Shown here piece after piece: positions 22,813-32,958 of a stretch of 64,000 nucleotides of DNA. The position numbers and the translations under genes are program-made. The notes beneath the pieces are model-generated. The model was not told the origin of the DNA and did no database searches. It worked only from the letters and a program-made list of their open reading frames with translations. The DNA is from Protea cynaroides. Lineage: Eukaryota; Streptophyta; Magnoliopsida; Proteales; Proteaceae. Numbering within the stretch: position 1 is the first letter of the stretch; each line of letters begins with the position of its first letter. The stretch covers positions 79,661,567-79,725,566 of the forward strand of contig CM053269.1 in assembly GCA_028583415.1 (NCBI GenBank). Reading direction: 5' to 3'.

Positions 22813-24303
22813 AAAAAATCAGCTACCCCCCATAATAGTTTCAAAACATCACATACCACCCACACCTTTCAAAAAACATCAATTACACCCAAGTAACTGA
22901 CGGAGGAGATGGAAATCAGCTTTAGACATTTTTACCCTTTTTGTTTTTAATTGAAAATTTTTAAAAGCTAGTAAAATTACTAATATAACCCTTCTCTTTC
23001 CTTTCCTCTCTCCCTCCCACATCGTTCTCCCCTCTTGTGTGGCCATTGCTTTCAGGGCATCTGAACCACGGGGTCTGGCCGGAGAAAGCAGAGAAGAAGA
23101 CAAGATATCGTTGAAGAAGGTAGGAATCGAAGAAGAAAATACGTTTGGTCACCGGAAACCAAACCATATCAAATTGTTACATAAAGGAATGAGGAAAAAG
23201 TTAAAACTGTTTTACTAGCTGTAAGAAGAGAACCGTAAGAACTTCTCAAGAATCGAGGGTCTGAATACCTCAAGAATTTCAAGAAGAAATTACTGGAAGC
23301 CAAAAGTTGGAGATGGAGGTCTGAAAAGCCTCAAGAGATGGGCTTTGAAAAGCCTCAAGAAAAAAAAGAGAGTAAATAAACCCTAGAAACAAAGAACGCA
23401 GAGACTTTTCACCAAAGGAAAACGATAGGCTACGTTGATTTCTTCTTCGATTCCTACCTTCTTATTTCTTGTCTTCTTCTCTGCTTTCTTCGGCTAGGCC
23501 CCATGGTTCAGATGTCCTGAATAAAGCTTTTGAATTCAAGAACTACAAAGTGATTGATTCGTTCTCGAATCCTTATATCGCTTCAGAGAGAACCAGTCGA
23601 ACAGCGATGAAGTTAAAACAATCAGAAACCAATCGATAGGATATCTGGATGCGGCGAGAAGCCCTAGTTCTTCAAGGGTTTCGGAGTTGCTGAAAGAGCT
23701 AGGATTATGGTTCTGAGCAGTTGCGAGCTCTAAATTTCAATGCAGAGCAAGCAGTTAGATACAAAGAGATAAATCAGATAAAAACTCCCATGACAGATGA
23801 TCTATCACGAGGAAAGGGAGAGTTTTGGGTTTTGGAATTCATCAAAAAGTGGTGAGACTTTTGAATTGTTTCAATCTTTCTGAAAGAGTTCTTTATCTGA
23901 ACTCTGCAAATTATCCGAATTCTTTTAGTGTTTTACCCTTCTTAAGTGAAGGAGGGTAAAAAGGTCTTTCAACTTATCTATTAAGGTATTAATGTCCAAT
24001 TAAAATTCTCTTTTGGATGACATCAGCAACTAACGGGATTAGTTAAACGGAATGGATCTATTTGATTAACGGTGGTCATAGTTGTCAAGGCGTCGCCTAG
24101 GCGCCGAGGCTGCCTTGGGTCGCCTTGGAAATTTGGGCGCCTTGGTCGCCTAGGCGCCCAGTCAAGCCTCCATCGCCTTGGTTCGCCTTGACGCCTTGAC
24201 AACTATGACGGTGGTAAACGTTTGGGTGGTAGTTGATGTTTTTTGAAAGGTGTGGGTGGTAGGTGATGTTTCGAAACTATTATGGGGGGTAGCTGATTTT
24301 TTT
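22813..24303. mobile_element. Fold-back element M1, about 1.49 kb with ~80-bp terminal inverted repeats
   Basis: Left terminus aaatcagctacccccca at 22816-22894 is mirrored at 24200-24303 (tatggggggtagctgatttt) with only a few mismatches over about 80 bases. The interior holds a second inverted repeat (about 23050-23145 against 23430-23520, with gaaagcagagaagaagacaa in the left arm) and the nested MITE at 24077-24207. No transposase was seen. Superfamily unassigned; exact target duplication not resolved. Confidence 0.75.
24077..24207. mobile_element. 131-bp MITE with 8-bp target duplication, nested in M1
   Basis: Ends catagttgtcaaggcg and cgccttgacaactatg form a perfect 16-bp terminal inverted repeat. 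The flanking octamer acggtggt is present at 24069-24076 and 24208-24215. An 8-bp duplication points to the hAT superfamily. The interior is a GC-rich array of gcctaggcgcc-type words that can fold. Confidence 0.85.
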
Positions 24304-24347
24304 CCTTTTAATTATTATCAAACTTTTAAAATGCTATTAAATATAAA

Positions 24348-24533
24348 GTAAATTTACTCATACCACCCTGGACTATGGTTCTAATACAGAGATATCCTAA
24401 AGTTGACAACAATTACAACTGCATTCCATTCACTAACACCCTTAAGTTTAAAAACAATTTTACCTTTATTCCACTTACAAACAATATGGTGACCATCTCA
24501 AATGGGGAATGATAAAATTACAAAAATAAATCT

Positions 24534-24582
<49 letters not shown>

Positions 24583-25206
24583 TTATGTTCTTCTCCTTTT
24601 ACCAATTCCATACTCTTTCTCTGTCTTCTTCTCTACTACTGATTTCGGATTTGTGAAGAACGTATCCCAAACCCTATGCCCCATGAATATATGATATTGA
24701 ACATGAAATGTAGTGATTTCGGATTTGTGAAGAATGTATATGATATTGATGCTTGGGATAAACCATGGATTAATCTAGTGATATGTTCGAAGGCCGCTGA
24801 AGTCAGGAAATAACCCTACGTCGCTTGAGTTCACGACATATTGCCTGAGATCATGATATATCACCTGAGATTTGGGAAGGAAGTCACTTGAAATCACGAG
24901 CCGTTGCCTACGGTGCTACCTTCTGAAATCGTGACTGCAGAACATACAATGTATTCGGGGAAAACGAAGAAGGGTTAGGGGTATTTAATAAAGACGACTA
25001 ATTTCATCATTTCACATTACCCATAAGGGTATTTTGGACTGATGAAATTAAAATTCGTGCTGACATCAACAACTAATGGAAAAAAGTTAACGGAATGGGT
25101 TTCTATATAACGACGTTTGGGGTAGTACGTGTAGTTGTTGTCAACTTTAGGGTAATGTTTGTATTTGACCAATAGTCCAAGGGTGGTATGAGTAGTTTTC
25201 ATAATT
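24348..25206. mobile_element. Fold-back element M2, about 0.86 kb
   Basis: The left arm (actcataccaccctggacta, cctaaagttgacaacaatta) pairs with the right arm at about 25110-25206 (tagttgttgtcaactttagg, tccaagggtggtatgagtag). The arms are about 90 bases and imperfect. It abuts M1 and M3 with little intervening sequence. Interior contains a CT microsatellite. No coding capacity. Confidence 0.65.
24541..24579. repeat. (CT)n microsatellite
   Basis: Uninterrupted CT tract of about 39 bases inside M2. Confidence 0.95.
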
Positions 25207-25741
25207 ATGGATACCTCCTCTCTGCCCTTAATCCAGGTATCCTCAAACCTTTCAAACAATTACAAAGATACCTCAAACAATTACAAAGACACCCCTTAAA
25301 ATCCAAATAAATAACAGGAACACCTACGCGTTAGTGATTTTTCGTTAACTGACTTCAATTCATGTCAACTCCATACATAAAACAGTGTATGAGTTGAACA
25401 TATGCATACCATCATTGTCACTTTTCAGATCAATCTCTTGCATCCCACCTAGTAATAATACTTTCAATGAGATCTTAATAGTCTTGTCCTCAAGTAACTT
25501 CTTCAACACTGTTGCGTAAGCATTACACACAACATCAATGCATACGAGGAGGAGAGGCAACTCATACAGTGTTTTCTATATGGAGTTGAAGTGAGTTGAA
25601 ATCAATTAACGAAAAATCACTAACGGTGTGGGTGTTTTTGTTATTTATTTGGATTTTAGTGGTCGTCCTTGTAATTGTTTGAAAAGTTTGAAGGTACTTG
25701 AATTGAGGGAAAACTAGAGGGGAGGTACATGTAATTTTTCT
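25207..25741. mobile_element. Fold-back element M3, ~180-190-bp arms and short loop
   Basis: The left arm (25207-25397: caaacaattacaaagatacc, gttagtgatttttcgttaac, cagtgtatgagttg) is the reverse complement, with scattered mismatches and small indels, of 25561-25741 (ctcatacagtgttttctata, ttaacgaaaaatcactaacg, ccttgtaattgtttgaaaag). The spacer is about 160 bases. Transcription would give a long imperfect hairpin. No transposase. Confidence 0.75.
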
Positions 25742-26734
25742 TTAAATTTTACTTGGATGTAGCAATTTTACTTTGATGTAGTCCTTTGGTTATATAATCT
25801 AGGTATTGTATTTGAGGTCTGATGCAAATTAAAATCCAGGAATTTAACTTTTAGAAAATACAAGGGTTACTGCAAAATGCAGCCTCATTTTCCAGGATCA
25901 GTCTTTCCTGTTAGTTGGAAGAATATCAGTATTCAAACAAGATTAGAATCGTCGACTTTTAATTTTTTTTTTTTATTGTTGAAGACCTTTAATGTTATAC
26001 AACTTTATTTATGTTATAGGAATATCTCAGTGAGTCCTCTACTTCTCAAAGCTGCATTTTATGCGTTCTAATTTTTTTTTTCATCAATAAAATCTCTTTA
26101 GGTACTGACTAAACTGAAACTAGCACTGCCGTCTCCGGTTGTTAAGTGGTGCAGAACCAGCGCCGCTGTCCGGGATCGTCTCTGCCTTCTGGTTTGTCTT
26201 CTATTTCGGTTGCAGAGAAGATTTACGCACTGGTGTTATTATCAAATTGCAGATCGCAAATTAAAGTGTTAGGGAAGATGTATTCTGTGTAGCACAAACT
26301 GCAACAATACCATCCTCTCTAACTGGTTTTGGCCTTTAGATTGGAGGAGTGCCAGGTGCCAGGTGCCAGGTGCCAGGGGTGGCTCATCAAGTGACTACTA
26401 GCATTCCTTCCATTGCCATACCAATTTTGGATCCCAACTTTTGTTCTTTGCTGACAAGGTGTTTGATGGAATGTCCAAGCATGTTGAAATAAAAAATGCA
26501 TCTTAACAAAAACACTCTATCCAAACATAATTCCCATTCTCAGTTAAAAATGCATTATGCATTTTAAGAATGGAAATGCACATTCTTAAAATAAAAATGC
26601 ATAACGAACGTGGCCTTAATGTGATGCTATTTTCCAAAATTTTGCTTTAAATTTCAATTACGGCTGAGCTCCAGCTAGTTACTAGTAAAGGAAACCAAAA
26701 AGAGAAGGCGATACTGAAATTAGGAAAAATATCA
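25742..26734. other. Intergenic, AT-rich
   Basis: No gene. A short tandem of ccaggtg units (caggtgccaggtgccagg) sits near 26348-26375. The words atgcattttaagaatggaaa and cattcttaaaataaaaatgc around 26555-26602 form a small inverted repeat typical of MITE debris. Confidence 0.35.
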
Positions 26735-27120
26735 ACCACATTTTTTGTAGTATGGTTTAATCTCACCCATCCATTTTTGTTCGCGATAATATCATTAATA
26801 CTTCCTACTTTTGAAAATATGATTCAATCAAGACCCCTTCCATTGAATGATGAATCACCCAATTTCATCAACAAAGTCATCTCCATTGAGCTGAAATGAC
26901 CAAATCTTTGTTTAACTATAAGATGAGACGTTAGTAGAAAGGAAAGGAACCATCATTGATCAAAGGAAGATCCATCTTGAGACGAAGTGAGTCTTACTGA
27001 ATCATATTTTGAAAAGTAAGGTATTAATGATATTATCACAAACAAAGACTGAGTCTTACTGAACCATATTTTGAAAAGTAGGGTGTTAGTGAAATTATCA
27101 CGAACAAAAACGTGACGACC
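26735..27120. mobile_element. Fold-back element M4 with duplicated right arm
   Basis: The left arm 26777-26835 (gataatatcattaatacttc, ttttgaaaatatgattcaat) is inverted at 26989-27046 (gagtcttactgaatcatatt) and again, diverged, at 27051-27108 (gagtcttactgaaccatatt). The two right-arm copies are a 62-bp-period tandem. No coding capacity. Confidence 0.65.
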
Positions 27121-28549
27121 TTACCAAAACCAACTATAATAAACTAATTTATCAAATGGATTCTTATGACCAATTGAAGTATAAGTCCATAGATAAACAT
27201 TATCAAGGGTATAATAAGTGGAAATCATAATAAATATTTTCATTTTATTTTCGGGAGAAAAGAGTTCCTGCATGCCCATTAAAGAAACATTTCCTACACC
27301 CTCCTGATGGTCTAAGACCCTAGATAAAAATAAACGGTTTAAAAATTTCAATTCCTAATATATCATTTCTATATATGTCCATGCATGCCTTCGATACTCT
27401 TAATGACCATTACTACACTCTTCTATAAATCTCAGATTCAAAAAAACAAAAAAAAAGCCCTCCAATAGGGCGAAAAATCAAAATGTCAGCAAGGACAAGG
27501 ACCTGTCCACGATATTAGGCCCCATCCGAAACCCAGAGGAAATGATAGTTTGTCCATTTGATGATCATATCAATGTCTGCAATATCCAACATATCTTCTC
27601 TTTAATATGGAACTTAATACGTCGATAGTCGTTTGATTATAATTTAAATACCTTTAGCCACTATTTGCATACTCCTGAATTTCTATACAAGATACGTCAG
27701 AGAGACCAAGGTTTTAGTAATCGGTATCGGACCAGGTATTGGCCAATGCCGATACAAATGAGTCACAGGGCCAATAGGGTAGGAACACATGGCAGATAAT
27801 AACAAAAATATCTGATTAATATTCGCCTTGGCTGAAACTGATGCGAATCAGCCGATATGATACGGTTGATCTGATACCCAATTACCAAATTCTTCGCTGA
27901 GACAAACCACTCGAGTCACAGAGCTTGGATGAAAGCAAGTCATAGGAAGAAAGTTACCATAGCTGGCTTAATCTCGCCGTAGCTACTAGATGCTGCTTAG
28001 TTTACAATTTCAGTCTCTCCAGCCATACTTTTGCAAACTCATGCTTCAAAAGATCTATAAAAGATATCCGGTCAATGGCATAGATGAAAACATCATCCTG
28101 GGAGATCCCCCGAGAGCTTACATGAAAGCAAGTCAGAGAAAGTTTCCAGGGCCAGCTCAGATGTTCGAGACCAGAGACTGCCATTCAGGTTGAATCTGGC
28201 ATCTAAAAGTTCGAGGCCATGGATATCTCAATCAGAGAGCAATGTTCTCCAAGGAATTCATTTCACTCCACCAAATCATCCGGCTAAGCAAAACAGTTGA
28301 CCCAAAAGGAATCCTGTCATTACAGAAAGCATGTCCTGCCAGGGAGTACAGTTAAACAATGGAGAAAAGTAGTGTTGGAAAGGAAGAAACAGGTAGTATG
28401 AACATACACATCCAAAAGAATAAACAGAAAAGCAAAACTGGAGGCAATTCACCTCAAATTCATGTTGTAATTGCTTCACGTGGCGAGAAATTGTTGGTCA
28501 CATTGAATTGTGCACAGAGAAAATGTAAGAGAACAAACATAGAGCAATG
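27121..28549. other. 3' flank of the OSCA-type gene
   Basis: No gene is supported before the OSCA stop codon at 28550. A segment near 27709-27890 with cgatac/ggtatcgg words resembles a common small plant repeat. The part next to 28550 is presumably the 3' UTR of the minus-strand gene. Confidence 0.35.
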
Positions 28550-28702
28550 TCATGTTGAAGATACCAATGGCTGTGCGGATAATGATTCTTGGGAAAAGTT
28601 CAAGGGCCGTAAACGAGGGGAACGATAAGAATGGATTGCAGTCTCACTGTTGACTTCCATCAGGCCATCCTTCTCATCACGTTCATCATTTTCCACTGCA
28701 TT
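28550..28702 (-). CDS. RXW8-like: OSCA/CSC1-type channel (RXW8-like), last coding exon
   Basis: The acceptor tcttctcag precedes 28702. The exon encodes 50 residues, NAVENDERDEKDGLMEV ... SAQPLVSST, and the stop. This hydrophilic acidic tail follows the last membrane helix and has the DEK-GL-EV and PLVSS features of the cytosolic C-terminus in RXW8-like CSC1 proteins. It joins in phase 0 to exon 30317-30550 (FPIQ|NAVEN). Confidence 0.8.
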   Translation of the reverse strand, partial: NAVENDERDEKDGLMEVNSETAIHSYRSPRLRPLNFSQESLSAQPLVSST

Positions 28703-30316
28703 CTGAGAAGAAAGAGAATATACATATCGAGATTCAAGTCGAGACATATCTAATCTGTAGTAAGCTAGCTAACCTATTTTACACAAGTTCTGCTACAGTT
28801 ACCAATCCTGTTACATTTTGATGGCATCATATAGAATGTAAAAGAAAGATAGAAACTAATTCAATAAAGAACAATGGAAAGGATATAAATCTCAACTTAG
28901 GAACTATCAAGACTGGTCAAAGCGTTGACATATAGGATTAAATGTTTTCCATATTGCCATTTTCACTAATGTGAAGAAATTAGATCCAGAAGTTGCATAA
29001 AGATCCTTGCTTATCCAACTGTAGTATGAGAGGCATGATCTAAGAGAACCATGGATACTTGGTAACACAATATGACACAATATAATACTTGTGGTAATAG
29101 CATGGTACATTTACCAATAAAAAAAAGAAGAAGAAATATATGACATGCGATGGGGTAGTAGCATAACAGTCGGCTATGAACTTCATCTGGAATCTAACTA
29201 GGTGCTGTACTTTGTAGGCTTCAGTCTCCTCTATCAGTTTGTCCAATTACAGGTCAATTGAAGTTTATGGCAGAGTAAAGCCTTATAGAAAGGGTCGAAA
29301 ATATGGTCTTCAATGACCCAAAGTCCAAGGGAAAATCTAAATACATAATGGTCTGCATGATTGTTTTGGGCTACCAAGTCTAAAATGTGGCTAGGGAAAA
29401 TTAATGTTGACCAATAACATCCCTCCATGTGGCTATAATCAGCCTGACATACTGAACAACATAACATTGTGCCTACAGTTCTGCTAACCCTCAAAACTAT
29501 ACTCTCTTTGGCTACTTGGTCATACTATGTAAGATTAAATGATCTTGATAAATCTAGGCACGTTTTATTTGTAAGCTTCATCTAAGAGATAATCTAGTCC
29601 AAGTTTTAGTCGAACTAACAGTTCTGCTAACCCTTAAAACTATGCTCTCTTTGGTTACTTGCTCATAGCCTCATACTATATAAGATAAAATGATACAGAT
29701 AAATTTAGGCATGTTTTATTCAAAAGCTTCGTCTAAGAGATCATCTAGTCCAAGTTTTAGTCAAACTAAATAATTCAACCTTCAGAGAGATTGGATCTCT
29801 ATATGTGGCCAAGTACACAATGACAACCTTTCTGAAGATAATTTTAACAAAGCGGTGAGTGTATACCTCTTATTCTATAGCAAAACATTACCGGTCATAC
29901 CTTTCATAACATAGAGACTTCTACTGAATGTTTATCAATTATATCACTATATTAACTGCCTGCCTTTCATTACTCAAAAAAAAGAAAGAAAAAAAAGCCA
30001 TTATCTCATTGAAAAAACTGGAGATAATTGGACAGTGTTACTGGCATAGCTAGAGCCAGGATTTTTACCCCCACCTCTGCATATAGTAGAGGGAAAGAAG
30101 ATCCCAGCTCCATCCAAACTCATTGCACAAAAAAATCAGTTAAAGAACTATCACGAAGGACTTGAGCTGATTCTTCTCACTTGAGGCATTATTGTATTTA
30201 TTTAAATCAAGAGTGATCCATTCTCTGACTTTACAAACAATCAAGAGAATAAAGTAAAATGCCATTTATGCTTTAAAGTGAACAAACGTATCCCCTATTT
30301 AAAACATTCGAGTTAC
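28703..30316 (-). other. OSCA-type gene intron (1.6 kb) with a tandem duplication
   Basis: Bounded by donor CAG|gtaact at 30317/30316 and acceptor ttctcag at 28703. Inside, a segment of about 145 bases starting cagttctgctaaccc (about 29476) is repeated next to itself from about 29620 with roughly a tenth of bases changed. No exon was recognised between. Confidence 0.65.
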
Positions 30317-30550
30317 CTGGATGGGGAAAAGGAAGAAGGAAGGAAGAAAACGAATGTTGCAATACTCATAAAATAATAATGTCAACAAAAGGAGAGGTAC
30401 TGTAGCAATGGATGCTGCCGGCTTTGACTTTAATCCAAATAGACCAATCATAGTAATTTGCATAAGAATGATCGATATAAAAATGTAATGATGAACGTAT
30501 GGCCAGAATTGTCCACCTGTCTCATAGACAATATCATAAACATCTTGAAT
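30317..30550 (-). CDS. RXW8-like: OSCA/CSC1-type channel (RXW8-like), penultimate exon
   Basis: 78 codons between acceptor cttgcag and donor gtaact. It encodes IQDVYDIVYETGGQFWPYVH, a helix ending in MIGLFGLKSKPAAS, and a last helix VPLLLLTLLFYEYC followed by RFLPSF. The QDVYE-Y-T-GQFWP block and GLFGLK are hallmarks of the DUF221/RSN1_7TM region of OSCA/CSC1 channels. Phase 0 on both sides. Confidence 0.9.
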
Positions 30551-30561
30551 CTGCAAGAAGG

Positions 30562-30657
30562 CAACTTATCATTGTGATTGTACAAAAATTAGATTTTAAA
30601 CTATTGACACAACTTATCATTGTGATTGTACAAAAATTAGATTTTAAACTATTGACA
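30562..30657. repeat. 48-bp perfect tandem duplication in an intron
   Basis: The unit starting caacttatcattgtgattgt (30562-30609) is repeated without change at 30610-30657, 12 bases from the exon edge at 30550. Confidence 0.9.
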
Positions 30658-31080
30658 TAGGATGGGAATGAAAGTAATAAAGCAAAGCCTTTAAGAAGGA
30701 AGAAATAAAGGGATAAAAGAGCATGTAAGAAGCCAAGAAGGTGAAAAAAATTGAAATTATATATCATACTACTCTTTTACGCCAAGCAGTTTAGAAAAAG
30801 ATTAATGGTATCTAATCAATGGGATACCAAATATTACAGGTGAGATGATTGAGCCGATTTAAGGGACATGATTGGGCCAACTTAAAGGGACATAATTGGA
30901 TGGATTTCTTTATTGATTAAATGCCAGTTTCTGAAAACTGTCCGAATCTTTAATGTATTTTCACATGTTCAATTTCATTAAAGAGAACTTGCCTAAATGG
31001 GTGAATGCAAACAAGAGGCAAGCATAAAATACATCAATACAATACACATAATTGAAGATGAGAAGAGGAAGAAAAGTAAC

Positions 31081-31353
31081 CTGATTTATGTACACCACGT
31101 ACCCAAGCAAGTAATATACAATAAGAAAAGGAATCAGCAATGGTGCAACAACTGCATATACCATTCCGATTAATATGGAAAGTGAAACAAAAGGAATAAC
31201 CCTGTAATAGGGCAGCGGGTAAAGATATGGTTGTTTCTTTCTGCCTCGGAAAAGAGATCTCATAACAAGCCAAATGATCATGCCAGGTTGAAGAATTTCC
31301 AGAGAGAAACCTGACAACCCATCTGTCAGGATGTATGTTATAAAGAAATCTGC
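31081..31353 (-). CDS. RXW8-like: OSCA/CSC1-type channel (RXW8-like), second exon of the visible set
   Basis: 91 codons from acceptor gtctttcag to donor CAG|gttact. Encodes ADFFITYILTDGLSGFSLEI, a loop RGRKKQPYLYPLP, then YYRVIPFVSLSILIGMVYAV and a helix ending LLGYVVYINQ. OSCA channels are dimeric, TMEM16-related, hyperosmolality- and stretch-gated cation channels; these helices belong to the pore-forming half (family knowledge). It joins in phase 0 to exon 60574-60853 across a 29.2-kb intron: SAVSSQ|ADFF is a seamless family match. Confidence 0.9.
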
Positions 31354-31846
31354 CTGAAAGACAACCACCAGCAATAAATTCAGCTCTTTCCAGGAAGATG
31401 ACAAATGTCAGATAGATTCAAGCTAATAAACATTACACGAAGAAAATTATTTTTCACCCTTGGTTACTCCCCCACCCCAAAGGAAAAAACAAAATAAGAA
31501 GGAAATCAATTGCTTTACCTTCGGATTACATAAGTTCTAATGTCTAAAAGTCTAAATCAAATCTCAATTCGAATCATACTGATGCAATTGATTATTTCCC
31601 ACCAGTTTGAACTAGTTTAAGATGTAAACAATAGCTGAGGATCATAGCACAATGTGGTCTTTAATATGGAACCAAACTAATACACAGAAGATGCCACCTC
31701 AAACGACTTTCTTGTAGCTCATCACGTATCGGCGCTACTCCCAAATCAGCTCTAAATGACCATTCCTTACCTAATCCTTCTTAGTTTTCTACAGATTCAT
31801 CTCAACATCCTCATCTCAACTATACTTTGTTTATCTATATGGGAAG

Positions 31847-31927
31847 TGTAACAAAACCAAAGAGAGATAATGAAACCTTCACAAACTTTCACAAACCAGA
31901 AAATAAGAGGATTAAGAAGAAGAAGAA

Positions 31928-31978
<51 letters not shown>

Positions 31979-32244
31979 CCAAAGCAGAAAATTATTGCAG
32001 AGAAAATCAATCCTCTCTTCTCCTCTAAACATTGTATTTATAGAGAAAAACAATACCAATTACAAGGAAAGTATCCAAAGATAGAGAAGACATAAGAAGG
32101 AAATAAAAAAGACCAAGAAAAGAAATTAACTAAAAATAACCAAAGTGGCCAAACAGCCTCAGCCGCCAGAGGCTGACGCTAATCCTAGCTGCAGCCTCTA
32201 TCGGTAAGGGCTTGTTTGGCCCTTACAATATTTAAATCGTAACA
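31847..32244 (-). repeat. Copia A 3' LTR
   Basis: 398 bases, starting tgtaacaaaacc and ending atcgtaaca in plus reading; contains a (GA)n tract at 31931-31976. Confidence 0.93.
31931..31976. repeat. (GA)n microsatellite in copia A LTR
   Basis: About 46 bases of GA following gaaacc; the partner LTR has a shorter tract (36949-36979). Confidence 0.95.
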
Positions 32245-32576
32245 CCCTCCCTCAAGCTTGGAGTATACAAATCACCAAATCCAAGCTTGTAACTGTTTAA
32301 CCAATATGCTGGTCCAAACAATGGCTTCATAAGAATATCAGCAAGTTGATTTGTAGAAGAAACAAATGGAGTAAGAACGATCTTCTTCATGATAGCATCT
32401 CGAACAAAATGACAATCAACTTCAATGTGCTTGGTACGTTCATGGAAGACTAGATTACTAGCAATATATATAGCCGACTGATTATCACACATCAAGGACA
32501 TGGGTTGAAAGACTGAAAACCCAAGCTCTTGTAGAAGATTTTTCAACCATAACAGCTCAGCAGTAGTATGTGCCAT
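32232..32576 (-). pseudogene. Copia A RNase H region
   Basis: Encodes AELLWLKNLLQELGF, MCDNQSAIYIASN, HIEVDCHFVRDAI and LADILMKPLFGP: the C-terminal RNase H of copia pol, which degrades RNA in the RNA-DNA hybrid. It is in a different frame from the RT region upstream, so pol is frameshifted between 32959 and 32576. Confidence 0.9.
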
Positions 32577-32958
32577 AACACGATATTCGGCTTCAGCACT
32601 AGACTTGGATATAGTAGTTTGTTTTTTACTCTGCCAAGTAACCAGATTACCTCCAACAAAGGTACAATATCCAGTGGTGGATCGCCTATCACCGTCAACC
32701 CCTGCTCAATCAGAATGAGAATAATCAACAATGTCAAGATGTCAATGCCGATTATAAATAAAACTAGTTCCAGGAGACTTCTCGAGGTACCGCAATATGC
32801 GGCAAGCTACTTCCCAATGGGCAACTTTAGAAGCATGCATAAATTGACTAACACCAACAACAACAAAAATATCAGGCCGAGTTACAGTTAGATAAATCAA
32901 CTTTCCAACTAAGCGTCGGTCTTGATGAATATCAAAATAGTTAGGACTGTCACAAGTT

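Noticed and set aside
29040..29246. Extra OSCA exon (LIEETEAYKVQHL frame)
   Set aside because: The exons at 30317-30550 and 28550-28702 already join in phase with family-like sequence; this frame lacks a convincing acceptor and family match.
32568..32891. Plus-strand frames across copia A
   Set aside because: They are shadows of the minus-strand pol frame.
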